Origin: Siphonodentalium dalli
Lineage: Eukaryota; Mollusca; Scaphopoda; Gadilida; Siphonodentaliidae
DNA length: 64,000 nucleotides
Direction of reading: 5' to 3'
NCBI GenBank assembly: GCA_032622095.1
Contig: CP136064.1
Coordinates: forward strand, 5,263,512-5,327,511
Shown here: in pieces, positions 12,426 through 24,900 of the stretch
Layout: the number at the start of each line of letters is the position of its first letter
Position numbering within the stretch: the stretch's first letter is position 1
Program-made: the position numbers and the translations under genes
Notes under the pieces: generated by a model
The model's input: only the letters and a program-made list of their open reading frames with translations
The model's database searches: none
Told to the model about the DNA's origin: nothing

Positions 12426-13050
12426 AGAGGAGCGGATAGCTCAGTTGGTTTGTGGGCCGACCTCTGAGCTACACCTTCGACACGGTCGAGGGTTCAAATG
12501 CGACAAAATATCGGTCGGACTTTGTGTCGCCATCTGCATTCCCAGTACCATGGGCATCACAAATCAATCATCGATGCCACGATCAGTGATCTGAGAAAAA
12601 TTCCAGAAGCCAAAAGTCTCAGAACAAATTTGAAAAAATGCGTACTGGACTAACTTCGTACCTCTGCTCCTCTCGTAATGTCATGACCAGGGATGACACT
12701 ACACTTGGCACACCGTCGGATCGGGAGCCGACGCTAATGGCTGTCCCGTGTGCAACAATGTGCGCACGTTAAAGATCCCTACCGTGGCGAAGAAGTCACG
12801 GGTTCGGCAAAAAACTTCCTGGAAAAATTATGGATCTACTCGATCCCGTCGTGTAAAAGCCAGCCTTGGTCACTAGACACTAGGACGTAGCAACTACAGA
12901 TACAGGACCCCACGGCTTTAGAGACAACCAGTTGACTTGTCGCCAATTATCATTGTTTTTGTAACTGAGCCGATGACAGCGACTGCCCATAAGTGAAGTG
13001 GTTGCATGTTATAACTAAGAAAACATTGTGGACTAATCCCTTGCCGGACT
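12426..13050 (+). mobile_element. tRNA-headed SINE
   Basis: A Pol III A-box-like GATAGCTCAGTTGG lies at 12435-12447 and a B-box-like GGTTCAAATGC at 12491-12501, spaced as in a tRNA. The head does not fold into a sound tRNA, because the stems and 3' end do not match, and several hundred bases of body follow. The body contains a conserved-looking stretch, CACGTTAAAGATCCCT, at about 12765-12780, of a kind common in invertebrate SINEs. The 3' end is not clear. Confidence 0.6.
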
Positions 13051-13741
13051 TCACAATTACATGTACAATGTAGCCTGCATAATCATGAGTGCATACCGGT
13101 ATGTACGCGAGGTGCCAACTTATCCAGATGGCATATACCTGTATTTATATTTACCTGATGTTTGAGTTGCCACACTGTAAATGTACCAAAATTGCCGAAA
13201 AAGCGAAAATTTAGCAGACGAAATTATTTCTTGTGAGAAACTTCAAACTGGCATGAGCAATAAATACACGAAAATAGTAGCAGAATTAAGTCTGATAATC
13301 ATATCACTATTAGAATCATGTCCATGCTAAAAGAGCTAGTGTTTGGAAATGAAATACATACCTATGTTACAGCTACCTCTCTTTTGTTTCACTAAATTAT
13401 CCACAAACAACGAAGAAACTGCATGCAAAACAGATTTTTTATTTCACTTCCTGTACGGTCGTTATAGTCTGTTTCGGAAAAGGTGTCAGCTGTACACACA
13501 TGGTTGCTTATTTTGATAACATTGTACGACTTATTTTCAACAACTGCATTAGATTGACTAGATTAAGTATGACAAGTATATATCGCCAATGTAAATTACC
13601 CAGTTCACGTGGAATGTGGAAGTCGATGCAAAGAATGTGTAGTTTAATATCGTAGATTTCAAATTGTGGTGAACTGTGACAGTTTACACTATGCAGAAGC
13701 TTTTACTACACGCTTCCATTCGTTTAACTATCTGCACTTAT
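13051..13741. other. No gene seen
   Basis: AT-rich sequence with no coding features or clear repeats on either strand. Confidence 0.4.
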
Positions 13742-14118
13742 GCTGAAATGGTCACTGTCACCCCCTTTCGTTCAGTTGGGTACCCAGCTTTTTAAAACTT
13801 TCAGTTGGGTACCCAGCTTTTATAAAATTAACAGTTGGGTACCCAGCTTTATGAGCAGTCAATCTGCAGTACATAATTATGTCCTATGCATACAATTCTT
13901 CTCCGTTATTATTGTCAAGCATCGTGACGAATAGACATCATAATTCATATGTAAACAAGAATTCACACATTTACCAGGTTCATTTCGCAATCAACTGAGG
14001 GCAATCACTAATTAAATGAAGCTCTGTGTGAGATTTCATAAAGTTGGGTACCCAACTGAAAATAAAAATAAGCTGGGTACCCAACTGAATGAAAGGGGCT
14101 GACAGTGACCATTTCAGC
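13742..14118. mobile_element. Inverted-repeat element with GGGTACCC subrepeats
   Basis: The ends GCTGAAATGGTCACTGTCAC and its inverse (14099-14118) are nearly perfect. Immediately inside, the motif GTTGGGTACCCAGCTT occurs three times at the left (from about 13776, 13803 and 13831) and twice at the right (about 14043 and 14071). The motif is itself palindromic around GGGTACCC. There is no coding capacity. The terminal motif resembles the edge of the 3386-4412 minisatellite. Confidence 0.75.
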
Positions 14119-14725
14119 TGCACGTATCCGTTCAGTGTTATCAGGATCATCGATTTATATATACGTCGGTGTCCGGATTATTAAATTTGAATTGAGAAGA
14201 TACTGCCGAATGCTATTATTTTGAGATCCTTTTGTCGCTCGTTTCCACTTGAGTAGATATTTACTCGAATAACATGTTATATCGACTTTCATCGAATCAC
14301 CAAATGTTGCATCTGATAGGGATATCTAAATATCGTATTGCAACAATGGAAGGATGTCGTCTTTTAAAAGTTTTATAGTATAGCATGACGTAGCGACAAG
14401 GGTGTTGGGATGTCCACCCCATCAGCTATGGTGTCGCGACTCTATTGTTATCCCTAAAGTGTAATGCGTATATGGTTTTACCTGGGTTAAGTATCGCTGA
14501 GTTGGTCATTGTCCCACGGTTTCGTGCAAAAAGACACCTATATGGAGTCGGTCGCCGAGAGGTAGGTCTACTGGTCGCTCGTGCTAGCGGACCGGGGATC
14601 GCAACCTGGTCGCGCATAATCTGTAATTCAACACAAATCAGTTCCACTCCAGCGTAAATCAATTACTCTGAATACAAAATTAACCCTAACACCATCGTAC
14701 TTCCTCACTTCTGAATAAGTTAGCA
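14119..14725. other. No gene seen
   Basis: Opposing open reading frames at 14426-14662 have no recognisable features. Nothing else is supported. Confidence 0.35.
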
Positions 14726-14733
14726 CACACATA

Positions 14734-14751
14734 TATATATATAGTGTCCTC

Positions 14752-14828
<77 letters not shown>

Positions 14829-14866
14829 ATCGCTCTCTCTCTCTCTCTCTTTCTCACTCGCTCCCT

Positions 14867-14909
<43 letters not shown>

Positions 14910-15008
14910 TCCGTACCTTTGTCCCTTTTTCTTGTTTATAAAATTCATGTAATACCTCTCTATTTTTCTTTATTTCTTTTCTCTCTCTATCTCTCCCTCT
15001 CTCTCATC

Positions 15009-15046
<38 letters not shown>

Positions 15047-15124
15047 CATTTCTCTTGCTCGCTCTCTTTCTTTCTCTCACTCCCTCTCTCTTTCTCTCTT
15101 CCTATCTCTCTCTATCTCTCTCAG
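14734..15124. repeat. CT-rich microsatellite
   Basis: A short (AT)n run is followed by long (CT)n tracts at about 14754-14816, 14870-14905 and 15015-15040, separated by imperfect CT-rich sequence. Serine/leucine-rich and arginine/glutamate-rich open reading frames on the two strands are artefacts of the repeat. Confidence 0.9.
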
Positions 15125-15470
15125 TACTCTGTCCCTTTTTCTTGTTTCTAAAATTCATGCTTGGCACCAACATCAGTAGGCTGGAGAGGTGGTCTGATGG
15201 GGTATATCCTGTCTACCCGGCAGGCAGAGATTAACGACTTGGCCGGCGGAGATTATAGTCCATATCAAAACACATGCGGTCCAGTGTTGTCACAGTCCAT
15301 GACTGTTGGTGGTGAATAACGTTTAATAGCGTGAGCCACATTCAGTTTATTTATTTAACACGTTTTATTATTTGTTTGTAAAGATGTATTATGAATTATT
15401 ATCAGTGTTTTAAGTAGAGTTCACTACTGAATATATATACTGTTAGATTCCCTGGTCTGACATAAACACG

Positions 15471-16798
15471 ATGGCAAGCACACAAGTGAACGTAAATTAT
15501 ATTCCAAATACTAGAGGTGGAAAGTATCTGGTATATGATGACTACAAACTCTCCGTTAAATCAAGGAGAAATGATCGAATTCATTGGCGATGTTGTAAGA
15601 AAGACTGCCGTGCAACCACCAACACTGAGAACGATATGGTGATATCCAACAGCGGCAACCATAACCACGAACCTGATTTCAACCAAGTAGCAGCAGATTC
15701 CTGGATTGCAGACCTCAAAAAGCTTGTTAAGACAAGTAACAAGCCAGTAACAACGCTATACCAGGAAGAAATAGGAAGTATGTACTGAGTAAATTTAATC
15801 TGGCAACGCTCTTTATATTAGTATTCCGAAAGAAAACTAAGCAAGTAATAACTAAAGTAAAACTGGTCTAATCTTATATTATATATATTATTATTAAAGA
15901 ATAGAGAATACTAAGCAAGTAATAACTCTATTAATGTTTATAATTTAACCATGCTATTTTTTCTCTCCAACAGATCTTCGAGCAGACGAGACCGACCCTG
16001 AAATTATAGCGAAAATCCCGACATATTACAGCATCAAAACAGCATTGTATCATGCCAGAGCCGAAAACCAGCCAAAGTTACCAATTCATCGTTCCTGATG
16101 TATACAAAACAACAGCCAACAACCACAACTTCCTACTAGCCGATGACGGAGAGACTGAAAAGATTCTGATATTCGCGACCAGAGAAAATCTAGAAAATTT
16201 AGCTGTTGCCGGAACGATCTTCTGTGATGGAACGTTTGAGAAAAGCCCAACGATCTTCTTTCAACTGTACACGATACACGCATTCGTCGCCGGAAAGATG
16301 TGCCCTTTGGTGTATGGCTTACTTCCCAACAAGACCCAACATCACCATCAGCCCAAGTGGAATTTTCACAGATTATGAGACAGCTGCCCAAAACGCCCTG
16401 GCAGCTACATTTCCGTCAGCTACAATGAACACAGGTCTCGAAGAAAACGTCACCAAGTTCACGGATTACATCACCGAGTTTTGGGTGGAAGGGAGCCATG
16501 GCCGCCAGCTATGGAATCACCACGACACAATCATGTGGAAGGATGGCACCGAAAACTGCAGTTGGTGTTATCTTGCTCACACCCGAACATCTTCAGGTTG
16601 ATAGATTTCCTGAAGAAAGAGCAAGCTTACCAGGAAGCAACCGTCATCCAATTGAGAGCGGGTGGAAGGATTGGCCCACGCAAGATGCGATATCGCAAAG
16701 TTGACAATTCCATCAGACATTTCAAGAGAGTTTTCGGCGCAGGCGAAATAGATATTCTCGAATACATGGATTCAGTATCAAACAGTATCAAACATTAA
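15471..16798 (+). pseudogene. FLYWCH-MULE transposase relic, one intron
   Basis: Exon 1 (15471-15777) encodes a FLYWCH zinc finger. It has NTRGGKYLVYDDYKL at residues 13-27, then HWRCCKKDC, with likely ligands C41 or C42, C46, H64 and H66. A good donor (GTATGT at 15778) and acceptor (CCAACAG ending 15973) restore the frame into exon 2. The MULE core then continues in shifted frames. DGTF (first acidic residue near 16226) is in the 16052-16378 frame, FTDYETAAQNA (near 16368) in the 16206 frame, and HVEGWHRKL (glutamate near 16538) in the 16481-16798 frame. All three acidic residues can still be found, but at least three frame changes and missing segments between them, including the usual Cys-His part, show it is dead. 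A TATATATA run lies about 40 bp before the start. Confidence 0.8.
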
Positions 16799-17670
16799 TG
16801 TGCTATAATTCATGTTATGTTATATTGATAGTATTTGTTATATATATATCTTGAGTATTTAATAAATTTGTTGAAATATATCACATGTGCATTTCTTCGT
16901 TCATAATGCAACTTCCGGTGTCCGTTCAGTGGCGGGGTTAATATGTGTGGATAGGGCGAATATCGGCCTTTCGTTAGACACCAAAATGAGCCCTCTACGC
17001 GCTGTATTCCTCGAGTTTTGAATTTTCCAAAAACCCCAATTATCCTCATCGTCCGGCCGCTCATCGCCGTCGAAATTAGCCATCGCCACCAATTCCCAGT
17101 AACAATTATGATAAAAACTATAGTCGGCAGCTCTGTGATGTTGAGGATTATCACACCTGCCCCAACACCTACCCGAAACAATAGCCGCCGGGTGAACAGG
17201 ACGACCCCGCTATAAATGTTATGTACGCTTCATGGCAAAGGATTAACGTATCAGCTTAAATATGATGCATTTGCGTTCCAGTCCAAATAATATGCGCTTA
17301 ATTACCTGCGCTTCGAAATAAATTATTTGCACTTCAGCCACAAATTATATCTGCTTCAGCTTTAAAGCTTAAATAAGCCCTATTATTTGCACTGTTCAAA
17401 GCGCAAATCATTTACGCTTAAGTATAAATAATTTCGCTGAAGCGCAACTATTTGCAATGAAAATGTAAATAAGGAATAAATGTAAAAAAATTAAAATTAA
17501 AAATTAAAAGCATTCCATATATAGGACTCTACGCTTGATCGGAATTGGATATATACTTCCATGATGTCTCAAACTGTTCTAATTCTAGATGATTCACACT
17601 TTTAGGAATTGTACGTTGCTGGCATGCTAATGTATATAGATCATGCGACACTTAATTTTGACAGTTATGC
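16799..17670. other. No firm gene; possible minus-strand coding relic
   Basis: At 16901-17092 the minus strand encodes 63 residues with a mixed, acidic, coding-like composition (NFDGDERPDDEDNWGFWKIQ). I do not recognise it. It could be a piece of a transposon protein. At 17230-17460 there are degenerate repeats of a 'ttatttgcgctt'-like word in both orientations. Confidence 0.3.
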
Positions 17671-18082
17671 TTAAAGGTACTCAAGCCGATTCCAACAACA
17701 ACAGAACATTTCTTGAAATGCCGCTTCAGTTATCAGAATATAGTAATTGCCCAAAAGTAATGCTAACCACAGTCAACTATATAGTATAAGCCCAAAACCT
17801 GTTATTTATAAAAATTTGTTCAATGAAATATGGCCGTACGTATTATCACTTGATGTTAGAGTTATCCATCTTCATCCACAAGATCCACATCTTCGTCCGT
17901 TTGACGACGTTTTTCTGGGCCACAAATAATTTCACATCTCGAGAAATAACAAACTTCAAACATCGATATCTGATCACTCTGAGCTTTGATGGGTGGGTTC
18001 CTCGACTCAAATCAAATATTTTTTACCCCGAAGCCAAAGAAATAGTAATTTAGGAGCGTTAATTCAGATAATGCATCTTTAA
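17671..18082 (+). mobile_element. TTAA-flanked MITE, family 2, copy 1
   Basis: It begins TTAAAGGTACTCAAGCCGAT and ends ATAATGCATCTTTAA. The ends are imperfect inverses and TTAA flanks both sides. The internal sequence 'gatcactctgagctttgatg' is shared with copies at 21338 (-), 23959 (+), 38012 (foldback), 39050 (-) and 59686 (+). Confidence 0.7.
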
Positions 18083-18117
18083 CCTTTCCACGACTGGAGC
18101 TTCCTGAAATTTGGCGA

Positions 18118-18275
18118 AAACACTGTACCAATGCATTCTCTCCCATAGGGAGCCTAGCATATATAAGAGAATACATTGACCTAACAATATTTACCTTGTA
18201 AACCAGTGTATTATTTTATATATGCGAGGCTCCAAATGGATATATAAGAGAATGCACTGGCACAAGATCTTTAAT
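18118..18275. repeat. Decayed palindromes related to MITE family 1
   Basis: 'ccaatgcattctct...tatataagagaatacattg' and 'ttatatatgcgaggctccaa...agagaatgcactgg' match the palindrome arms of family 1 but with many changes and no TTAA termini. Confidence 0.55.
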
Positions 18276-18923
18276 ACTGCACAAGTGCATCTATTGCCAA
18301 ATTTAAATAACCCCTTATGGCGCTAAGTAATAAAATGTGTGGTTGTTGTTGTTGTTGTTCTATTGGCCGGAACCTTAAATTCGTGAGTTAAATAATGATG
18401 CAGTCCATTGATAACCACGAACACGAAGACCATGCATATACATTAAGCTCAATACATGAGCCGACACGAATTCTCCTTTTTGTTGCGAAAAGCCGTATTT
18501 TGATGTTAATGTCACACACTGTTTATTCTTCTAATATGTATGAAAAATTGTTTATCGTAAACAGGGCTTTCCGTATCTTTCCACACACGACATGATGCTC
18601 GAACCGAGTAGCTTCACGTCGGACTGTTAGGTCGGGGATTTGTGAGCGTTATTTGATCAGCGGCATTCCGAGAACCCAGTTATGGAAATATGTCAAAAGG
18701 CTCCCTAAAATAATCCCCATGTAGGTAATGATTCAGAAACAGAGAAAGTCACCCAATCAACGAGGGGGTACCAAGCACTCTTGAACCGATCTGTTCAAAC
18801 ATTTGGTTTAGTTGTCTCGACACTCTCTGACATCTAGGATGCGCGCTAAGTGTGGTAGGGATTCATTGAATATCCATCGTCAACATTTGTTCCGCGATTG
18901 ACGAATTTTACAGGAACGGATAA
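18276..18923 (+). promoter_or_regulatory. Presumed 5' flank of the spliced gene; no clear promoter motif
   Basis: This lies directly upstream of the signal-peptide exon. I see no TATA box in the last 150 bases. The transcription start and any upstream non-coding exon cannot be placed from sequence alone. Confidence 0.3.
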
Positions 18924-18972
18924 ATGGGAGCGTACAGCATAATCGGAGTCTTATTGTGTCTATTATTTTACC
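18924..18972 (+). CDS. Exon 1: signal peptide
   Basis: The exon encodes MGAYSIIGVLLCLLFY plus the first base of a codon, then a strong donor GTAAGT at 18973. The start has A at -3 and G at +4. A hydrophobic stretch follows a short N-terminus, and the next exon adds LNAARG before QCDV, giving a natural cleavage point of about 22 residues. Leaving phase 1 matches the entry phase of exon 2. Confidence 0.75.
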
Positions 18973-21900
18973 GTAAGTAAAGCTGACGGGGTCACCCTCA
19001 TCCCCCCAAAAAAAACAGTGCTGAAGAGTATATACGCAATTTTTTTAAATGTGGAGAAGGGTATACACGTAGTTTGTTATCAGTGCTTTAGCGCACTGAG
19101 TTACGTCAACTGTGTTCCAGAAAGTCTGGCGCCAATCAGCATTGCCAATTTGTTTTCAGTTTTCATTGGAACGTAAACAATTATTCTGTACAGAAATCAT
19201 GACAGACGCGAAAACTAAAAATTATTTCGAAAGAGATTAATTTCAGCTCTTTTTTTCTTCTTTTCTTTTGTGAGAGCGATCCATTTGAACAGCGTAAGTA
19301 GAATATCCATGTTAATTCATTGCCTTGTGTGTTCGTAAACAATTATAATTTCTCAGTGGCACCGGAAGAATTAAATAAAGGACAAGAGGCATCCATCTCC
19401 ATCTTCATCCAGTATGAAGATGGTTGTGTATCCTGCATAGCGGGCTAGAATCACTGAATTCTCCCTCTGGTGACCTCATTCTGCTTAGGCCTCATCTTAT
19501 CTAGAAAGTTTCTTTACTATAATTTTGTTGTAGAAACTTCTTCACATAGATTCTATTTCTGTTTTAGTTTAGTTTCTCTATATCCCAAAATTGGCAGACG
19601 ACACATTGCATAATCGAGGTTCCCAATGGGTGTACATCACAATATTCACATTATAGAGAACTTCAATCTGAGTTTATGTCTCCCATAGCAGATGAGGCCA
19701 TGCAAAATGAGGTCCATACAGGGTGAATTTCGTGATGCTAGCCCGCCTTGATATGAGGCTAGAGGGTCTCCGTTAGAGTATACACCTTGAAATCTGCAAC
19801 TGTACCCCTTGAAAAAGACGATTCTATTTGCACCCCCCCCCCCCGTTTGGGTTGGAACTTTCCAACTGGTAGCTCAAGCTTTCCAAACTGACATCCCCTA
19901 AAGTTGGAAATTTCCAACTAATGGCCATTTTCAGACGATTTTTTTTTACCAAAAGTAGAAAAATGTACCACCGTTAGTCTAAATACAACAACTCCCTCAC
20001 TAATTACTGGTTGGTGTATCAAGTAATGAGAACAATTTCAACCTATATGTGGTTCTAAATTTCCAACTAATGTTGCGCCAGACATTAAATGTCAAACTGT
20101 TGAAACTTTTGACCAAAATTGGCGAGTGAGTCACCCTCAAACCACCCCTTGTCGTCACGTCACTGCACGACCCTCCTCTAGCTAGACCACACTGCGATCA
20201 TGGTATCAAATTTGTGAATATTTCAATACACATAATTTTCTTCAATTTGTAAAAGTCATATGGGGTGTTTCCAGTAGAAATTGTGGATATACTTTCCCAG
20301 AATTTCTGAGACGTTGTTGCAGGTTATTACCAGGTAAGATGCTGGGGGAAACCCTGGTCTATAGACTTACCTAGAGTTATTATTAATCCGTTATAAATTT
20401 GCGGGGTCCTTGACACACCATACTGGGGCATGCCAGTCAAAAATATCGGGTGAGAGTATTGGACAAATAATCATTATATGTGTTAATCCCATCACAAAAT
20501 TATTTAACTTCTCATGATTTTCTCGATACCCCCTGGACTCCCGCCTTTTGTGATATATTGGATGATTGCGCAGATGTAGATATCGATATAGGCCTGTGTT
20601 CGAAAACTGACAAAAAGCCGGCAGAAGTTTCGACCGGTATGTGGCTTTTGTGGCTGCAGTGTTCAGAAACACGTTCGATCTTATAGGGTTTCTTTCACCG
20701 GCGTGAAATTTGATGTATCGTCTTCGTAGCTACGCCACAGAACGTGATCAACATTCTGACTAAATCGACCGTATGTGTGAAATGTCTCAAACGCACGAAG
20801 ATCGTGACAGAGCTACAAACGAGAAAATCGTGATAGGGTTAAAACAAACAAACAGACAGACAGACATACATACCGACATTGGGTACATAATGTATATATA
20901 CCTAGTCGTCTGTTGACGGCACGGGCATGCCAAACATGACCTTCGATTGAATTCCGAGTCAGATTATACGGCTTTAAATTTGTCGATTTCTAAATCATTC
21001 AGACGCGAGTTAACAATTCTAATGATTTTGCCCTCCCAAGATATTTGACCAACAAATATTTAATGGAAGCATCTTTGTACACTAAGGAGACAGTTTTTTT
21101 CGAGAATGTGCACAGTGGAAGCTAACAGGTAGCGCGACTCGGTGTTACATCCATGTCTCAGGATAGCATTGGTCACATTCCGAGGAGACAAGTGGTCGTG
21201 AGAAAATAGATGGGTTTAGATGCATATATATATAATTATATAGGCCTACGCACAGGGACGCGGTGACCTATGGGATTGGGGGGGGGGGGGGCAAATGACA
21301 GCATTATTTGGAAATTCCTACTAAAGTTAGGTGGATTTTAAAGATGCATTATCCGAATTAACGCTCCTAAATTACCATTTCGTTGGCTTGTGGGGGGGGT
21401 AAATATATTTGATTCGAGTCGAGGAACCCACCCATCAAAGCTCAGAGTGATCAGATATCGATTTTTGAAGTTTGTTATTTCTCGAGATGTGCAATTATTT
21501 GTAGCCCAGAAAAACGTCGTCAAACGGACGGTCTCGGACAAAATTGCGGATGAATATGGATAACTCAATCAAGTGGTAATATGGCCAAATTTCATGACAC
21601 TAAAGTGATAACACGGCCATATTTCGTTGAACAAAATGTTGATAAATAACACGCTTTGGGAAATTTGATACCATAGTTGATAGTGGTGAGCATTATTTTG
21701 TTACAATTAATCGATTCTGATAACAAAAGCGTATTGAGAAGAAATGTTGTTGTTGTTGTTGTTGTTGTTGTATGTTGATGATATGGAGACCATCTGATCG
21801 GATTTAGTACCTTTAATAGTTCGATATTCCAACCTGTGGTCATTATTTTAGACCAAACAAAATAAAATATTTGACTACATTCGGATATAATTTTTGGACT

Positions 21901-24900
21901 CAAATGTTTATCAGTTGTAAAATTTCCTTCCTTATACAGGTGTTAGTTTGGAAATTTTCAGCAGTTGGAAGTTTGACATTTTCAAACCAATAAGTGAGAT
22001 CACTGAGTCGCAGCCATATTGGATTCATCCAGCATCCACCCACCCCACCCCGTTCCGCGGTTTAAGTGATACAGGTCAAAGTTCTGAAGGTACATTCCAT
22101 ATATGGAACTTTTGAATGTTCATGTTTTCGAAATTTCGATCTCCTTCAATGATCGTGGTGATGAAAATTCCCAGGTGGACATTATTGTGTGACATAAAGA
22201 GTGAAAGTTAAAACCACAGCGATGTTGACAAATGATTCGCTGGTCAGTGTTGGTTAGCAAACATTTAGGATGCTGCCTCGAATGCTCGCGGTGTGTGTAT
22301 GTAACCAGTCCAAGCACGTGCCGAACTGACCATTCAGGGTAGACGAGCCAATATATATCACCCTTGTGCAAATCATTCTGCTTTGTTTCTATGATGTTGG
22401 TAGGTTCTGCTGATTTAACTAAGATGTTGGTGGGTTCTGCCGATTACGCTATGGTGTTGGTGGGTTCTGCTGATTTAACTAAGATGCGGGTGGGTTCTGC
22501 CGATTACGCTATGATGTTGGTGGGTGACTGCTGATTTAACTAAGATGCGGGTGGGTTCTGCCGATTACGCTATGGTGTTGGTGGGTTCTGCCGATTTAAC
22601 TAAGATGCGGGTGGGTTCTGCCGATTACGCTATGGTGTTGGTGGGTTCTGCTGATTTAACCAAGATACGGGTGGGTTCTGCCGATTACGCTATGATATTG
22701 GTGGGTGACTGCTGATTTTTAACTATGGTGTTGGTGGGTCCTGCCGATGGAGCTATGATGTTGGGTCCTGTTGATTTAGCTATGATGTTGGTGGGTTCTC
22801 CCGAGTTAGCTATGCTGTTGGTGGGTTCTGTTGATTTAGCTATGATGTTGGTGGGTCCTGTTGATTTAGTTATGATGTTGGTGGGTCCTGTTGATTTATC
22901 TATGACGCTGGTGGGTTCTGCCGATTTAGTTATGATGTTGGTGGGTTCTGCCGATTTAGTTATGATGTTGGTGGGTTCTGCCGATTGAGCTATGGTATTG
23001 GTGGGTTCTCCCGAGTTAGCTATGATGTTGGTGGGTTCTGTTGATTTAGCTATGATGCTGGTGGGTCCTGTTGATTTAGTTATGATGTTGGTGGGGCCTG
23101 TTGATTAAACTTGATTTATCTATGACGTTGGGGGTTTCTGCCGATTTAGTTATGATGTTGGTGGGGTCTGCCGATTGAGCTATGATGCTGTTGGGACCTG
23201 TTGATTTATCTATGACGCTGGTGGGTTCTGCCGATTTAGTTATGATGTTGGTGGGTTCTGCCGATTGAGCTATGGTATTGGTGGGTTCTCCCGAGTTAGC
23301 TATGATGTTGGTGGGTCCTGTTGATTTAGTTATGATGTTGGTGGGTCCTGTTGATTTATCTATGACGCTGGTGCGTTCTGCCGATTTAGTTATGATGTTG
23401 GTGGGTTCTGCCGATTGAGCTATGATGCTGGTGGGTCCTGTTGATTTAGTTATGATGTTGGTGGGGCCTGTTGATTAAACTTGCTTTATCTATGACGTTG
23501 AGGGGTTCTGCCGATTGAGCTATGATGCTGTTGGGTCCTGTTGATTTATCTATGACGCTGGTGGGTTCTGCCGATTTAGCTATGATGCTGGTGGGTTCTG
23601 CCGAGTTGCTATGATGTTGGTGGGTTCTGCCGATTGAGCTATGATGTTGGTGGGTTCTGTCGTTTAGTTATGATGTTGGTGGGTTCTGCTGATTAAGCTA
23701 TGATGCTGGTGGGTTCTGCCGATTTGCTATGATGTTGGTGGGTTCTGTCGATTTGCTATGATGTTGGTGAGGTTCTGCCGATTTAGCTATGATGCTGGTG
23801 GGTTCTGCCGATTTGCTATGATGTTGGAGGGTTCTGTCGATTTGCTATGATGTTGGTGGGTTCTGCCGATTTAGCTATGATGTTAAATTGGTGGGACAAA
23901 GTACCATTATTTGTTCAACTTGTCATTTGGCTAATCCGAGCGATTCGACGCAGTGCAATTAAAGTTACTCAATCCGATTCGATGGTCCCCATATAATCAG
24001 ATTCCAACAACAACAACATTTTTGCCGATTCAGTTATCAGAAGCGATTAATTGCCCAAACATACTGCTAACTATAGTATACAATTGCCCGAAACGTGTTA
24101 TTTATCAACATGTTGTTCGACCACATTTGGCCTTATTATCAACACAAAGCATCTTGAGTTTAGAGTTATCCATCTTCATTCACTAATAAGTCTCGATGGT
24201 GAAAATTTTTAGATTTAAAAAGTCGATATCTAATAACTCTGAGCTTTGATGGGTAGGTTCGGACCGTTCCTTGATTCGAATCAAATAATTTTTACGCCCG
24301 AAACCAAATAAATAGTAATTGAGGTGCGCTTAATCAGATTATGGGATGTGGCTAGAGGGTCTCCGCTGGGGGGGGGGGTGTCCACCTTGGGAATTTCCAA
24401 CTGCACCCCCCCCCCCTTGAGTCGGAATCACACCGACACAACTTTTTTGCATAATTCCATTTGCACTCCCCCCCCTTGAGTCGGAATCGTTCCAACACAA
24501 CTTTTTGCATATTTCATTTGCACCCCCCCCCCCCCCTTGTACCTCATGCTCAGGCCTAATTTCCTATATATTCATAAGCCATGCTTCTATTTTCCCAGTA
24601 TGAGAACCTGAAAATTGCCCCCCAAAAAAACAACTAGTGATCTAATTCCAGACAAATGCACACAGCTACCGACAACAGACCAGGAAACACCGGGCCGACC
24701 ATGGTTGTTCGGCCCGGTGTGAGAAAATTTTGAAAACTATACAAGAAAATCGCAAATCCTAGCATCAAGACTGGCCTCAACTGAAGCTTTCCTAGTGTTG
24801 GAAATTTCAAACCTCATACTCCCCCTCAGGTTGGAAAATTCTTCAACTGATGACCATTTATGTCTACAAGTTTGACCAAATGTAGTAAAATATTGTTTTG

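Noticed and set aside
12426-12505. A genuine tRNA gene
   Set aside because: The A and B boxes are present but the stems and 3' end do not form a good cloverleaf, and a SINE body follows.
14628-15179. Arginine/glutamate and serine/leucine repeat proteins
   Set aside because: CT microsatellite read in different frames.
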